Assembly (NCBI GenBank): GCA_033026295.1
Contig: CM065168.1
Location: 24,963,306-25,027,305 of the forward strand
Reading direction: 5' to 3'
From: Channa striata
Taxonomy: Eukaryota > Chordata > Actinopteri > Anabantiformes > Channidae
Length of the DNA stretch: 64,000 nt
Shown here: positions 63,022 through 64,000 of the stretch, piece by piece
How the letters are laid out: every line of letters starts with the position of its first letter
Position numbering within the stretch: position 1 is the first letter of the stretch
Notes under the pieces: generated by a model
Database searches by the model: none
What the model was told of the DNA's origin: nothing
The model's input: the letters and a program-made list of their open reading frames with translations, nothing else
Made by a program: the position numbers and the translations under genes

Positions 63022-64000
63022 TCAGCTGTGAGTGTCTTCACATGCAGATGTGATTGTCAATAAATAAGAACTTATATGAGACAGAAGTTGCCAGTTATCT
63101 GTGGCTATGTTAAAGTGCACAGCATCTTCCTCAGGCCTGATCTTCAGCAGCACATGAGACTGTGGTGGGAGGAAGAAAAGCACTTTGAACTCGTCTCTTT
63201 TGGAAAGATATGATATAAGAAAAGGAAGAAAGTGTTTCTTCACCAATGCTACTAGTGCCACCTCCTTCAGCTGGCAACAAAACAGACTGGTAGCACAATC
63301 AGACAGTTCCTCCTCCTTACAGTCAGAGCAGATTTCATCCCATAATCCCTCAAACAGGCACAATTTATTGCCTCGTGTCCAGGTTATTGGAGCAGGAAGA
63401 GGCATGAACGCTTGCTGGAAAGAGACATGGACGTCAGGCAAGACAGTATGCCATGAGAGGCCGTCCTGAGTAGTAAAGATGGCACTGGCATGCAGGGTGG
63501 TGGGGTACGGTTGTTTGGGCTTCAGGTTTAGCGTTAATATGGGCGAAGGCCTTCCTTTGAAGAGACAAGGAACACTGATGTCACTCAGCTCTTCATAGTG
63601 ATCATCTGTGAGGTTGAAGTGGAGGTGGATGCTGAAGAGCTGATCAAAGCGGGAGTCGTGAACTCCAACGTGTGTCAGCTGGTAGGTTAGGGTGAGTTCT
63701 GAGGAGAAGTCAGGGTTGTCAAACTGAGCTCTATAGGCTGCTGTGTTTGCCTTATCTGGGCAGGTCTCCCTCTCATTTGGATTTAAGTCACATTCTTGAT
63801 TAGTATCTCCTTGTAACTCAGAATTCATCTCAACAAGCTTGAATATTGTCTTCTCCAACTGGTGGATGGTCAGCATGCTTGTTAGCCCCTCGCCCTCAGC
63901 CCCAATACACGAGAGTGACCGCTTCTTGACCTGTCGCCCTCCTTCAATTGTACCCTGCGCCAAAACACCTGCCAACTTCTCGCGGGATAGCGTGGTGAGG
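63022..64000 (-). CDS. ap5b1: AP-5 complex subunit beta-1, C-terminal part (partial)
   Basis: The frame stays open to the window edge, so only the carboxy part (about 325 residues) is visible; the full protein is normally about 880 residues. It begins mid-protein with LTTLSREKLAGVLAQG, so no start codon should be assigned here. Pattern agreement with human AP5B1 is clear: VPCLFKGRPSPILTLNLKP, LHASAIFTTQDGLSWHTVLP, VSFQQAFMPLPAP, LFEGLWDE, LPPQSHVLLKIRPEED, and TDNW before the end. AP5B1 is the beta subunit of the AP-5 adaptor, which acts with SPG11/SPG15 at late endosomes and lysosomes. It is convergent with the C1orf50 homolog, and the stop codons are under 900 bp apart. No introns are seen in this part. 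Confidence 0.9.
   Translation of the reverse strand, partial: LTTLSREKLAGVLAQGTIEGGRQVKKRSLSCIGAEGEGLTSMLTIHQLEKTIFKLVEMNSELQGDTNQECDLNPNERETCPDKANTAAYRAQFDNPDFSSELTLTYQLTHVGVHDSRFDQLFSIHLHFNLTDDHYEELSDISVPCLFKGRPSPILTLNLKPKQPYPTTLHASAIFTTQDGLSWHTVLPDVHVSFQQAFMPLPAPITWTRGNKLCLFEGLWDEICSDCKEEELSDCATSLFCCQLKEVALVALVKKHFLPFLISYLSKRDEFKVLFFLPPQSHVLLKIRPEEDAVHFNIATDNWQLLSHISSYLLTITSACEDTHS

Overview
The window looks like nuclear DNA of a ray-finned fish, probably a spiny-rayed (percomorph) teleost. Genes are split into GT-AG exons. Intergenic DNA is AT-rich with CA/GT microsatellites, and the dispersed repeats are of typical fish kinds: a LINE with (TAG)n tails, a LINE with (GATAA)n tails, BEL/Pao pol remnants, and repeats ending in (TTCAA)n. 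Exons were assembled by hand from reading frames, splice sites and family knowledge; no search or alignment was run.

Layout. 1-9.0 kb: no gene seen; LINE pieces at 4.77-4.90 and 5.97-6.24 kb. 9.0-12.1 kb (+): a five-exon claudin-16-like locus with a frameshift and an in-frame stop, so probably a recent pseudogene. 12.1-20 kb: no confirmed gene; a possible alternative last exon of cldn19 lies at 18.0 kb. 20.2-27.0 kb (-): complete claudin-19 in four coding exons. 27-41.4 kb: no gene seen; microsatellites, a fold-back repeat and a LINE 5' fragment. 41.8-51.9 kb (-): complete prolyl 3-hydroxylase 1 (p3h1, leprecan) in 15 exons, ending in KDEL. 52-60 kb: retrotransposon-rich spacer with LINE and BEL/Pao remnants. 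60.2-62.1 kb (+): C1orf50 homolog, five exons. 63.0-64.0 kb (-): 3' end of ap5b1, running off the window.

The order cldn19 - p3h1 - C1orf50 homolog matches human 1p34.2 (CLDN19-LEPRE1/P3H1-C1orf50), so this is an ancient block; ap5b1 is a different neighbour from the human one. The genes do not form one pathway. Claudin-19 is a tight-junction protein, P3H1 an ER collagen-modifying enzyme and chaperone subunit, AP5B1 a subunit of the AP-5 endosomal adaptor, and the C1orf50 product has no well-defined function.

The points most worth a second look are the decaying claudin-16-like gene beside claudin-19 (in mammals the two proteins act together in renal magnesium transport), the long lysine-rich tail of P3H1 before its ER-retention signal, a fold-back element at the p3h1 promoter, retroelement loading of the p3h1/C1orf50 head-to-head spacer, and overlapping 3' ends of the C1orf50 homolog and ap5b1. 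I found no CRISPR array, no bacterial-type operon and no convincing RNA gene.
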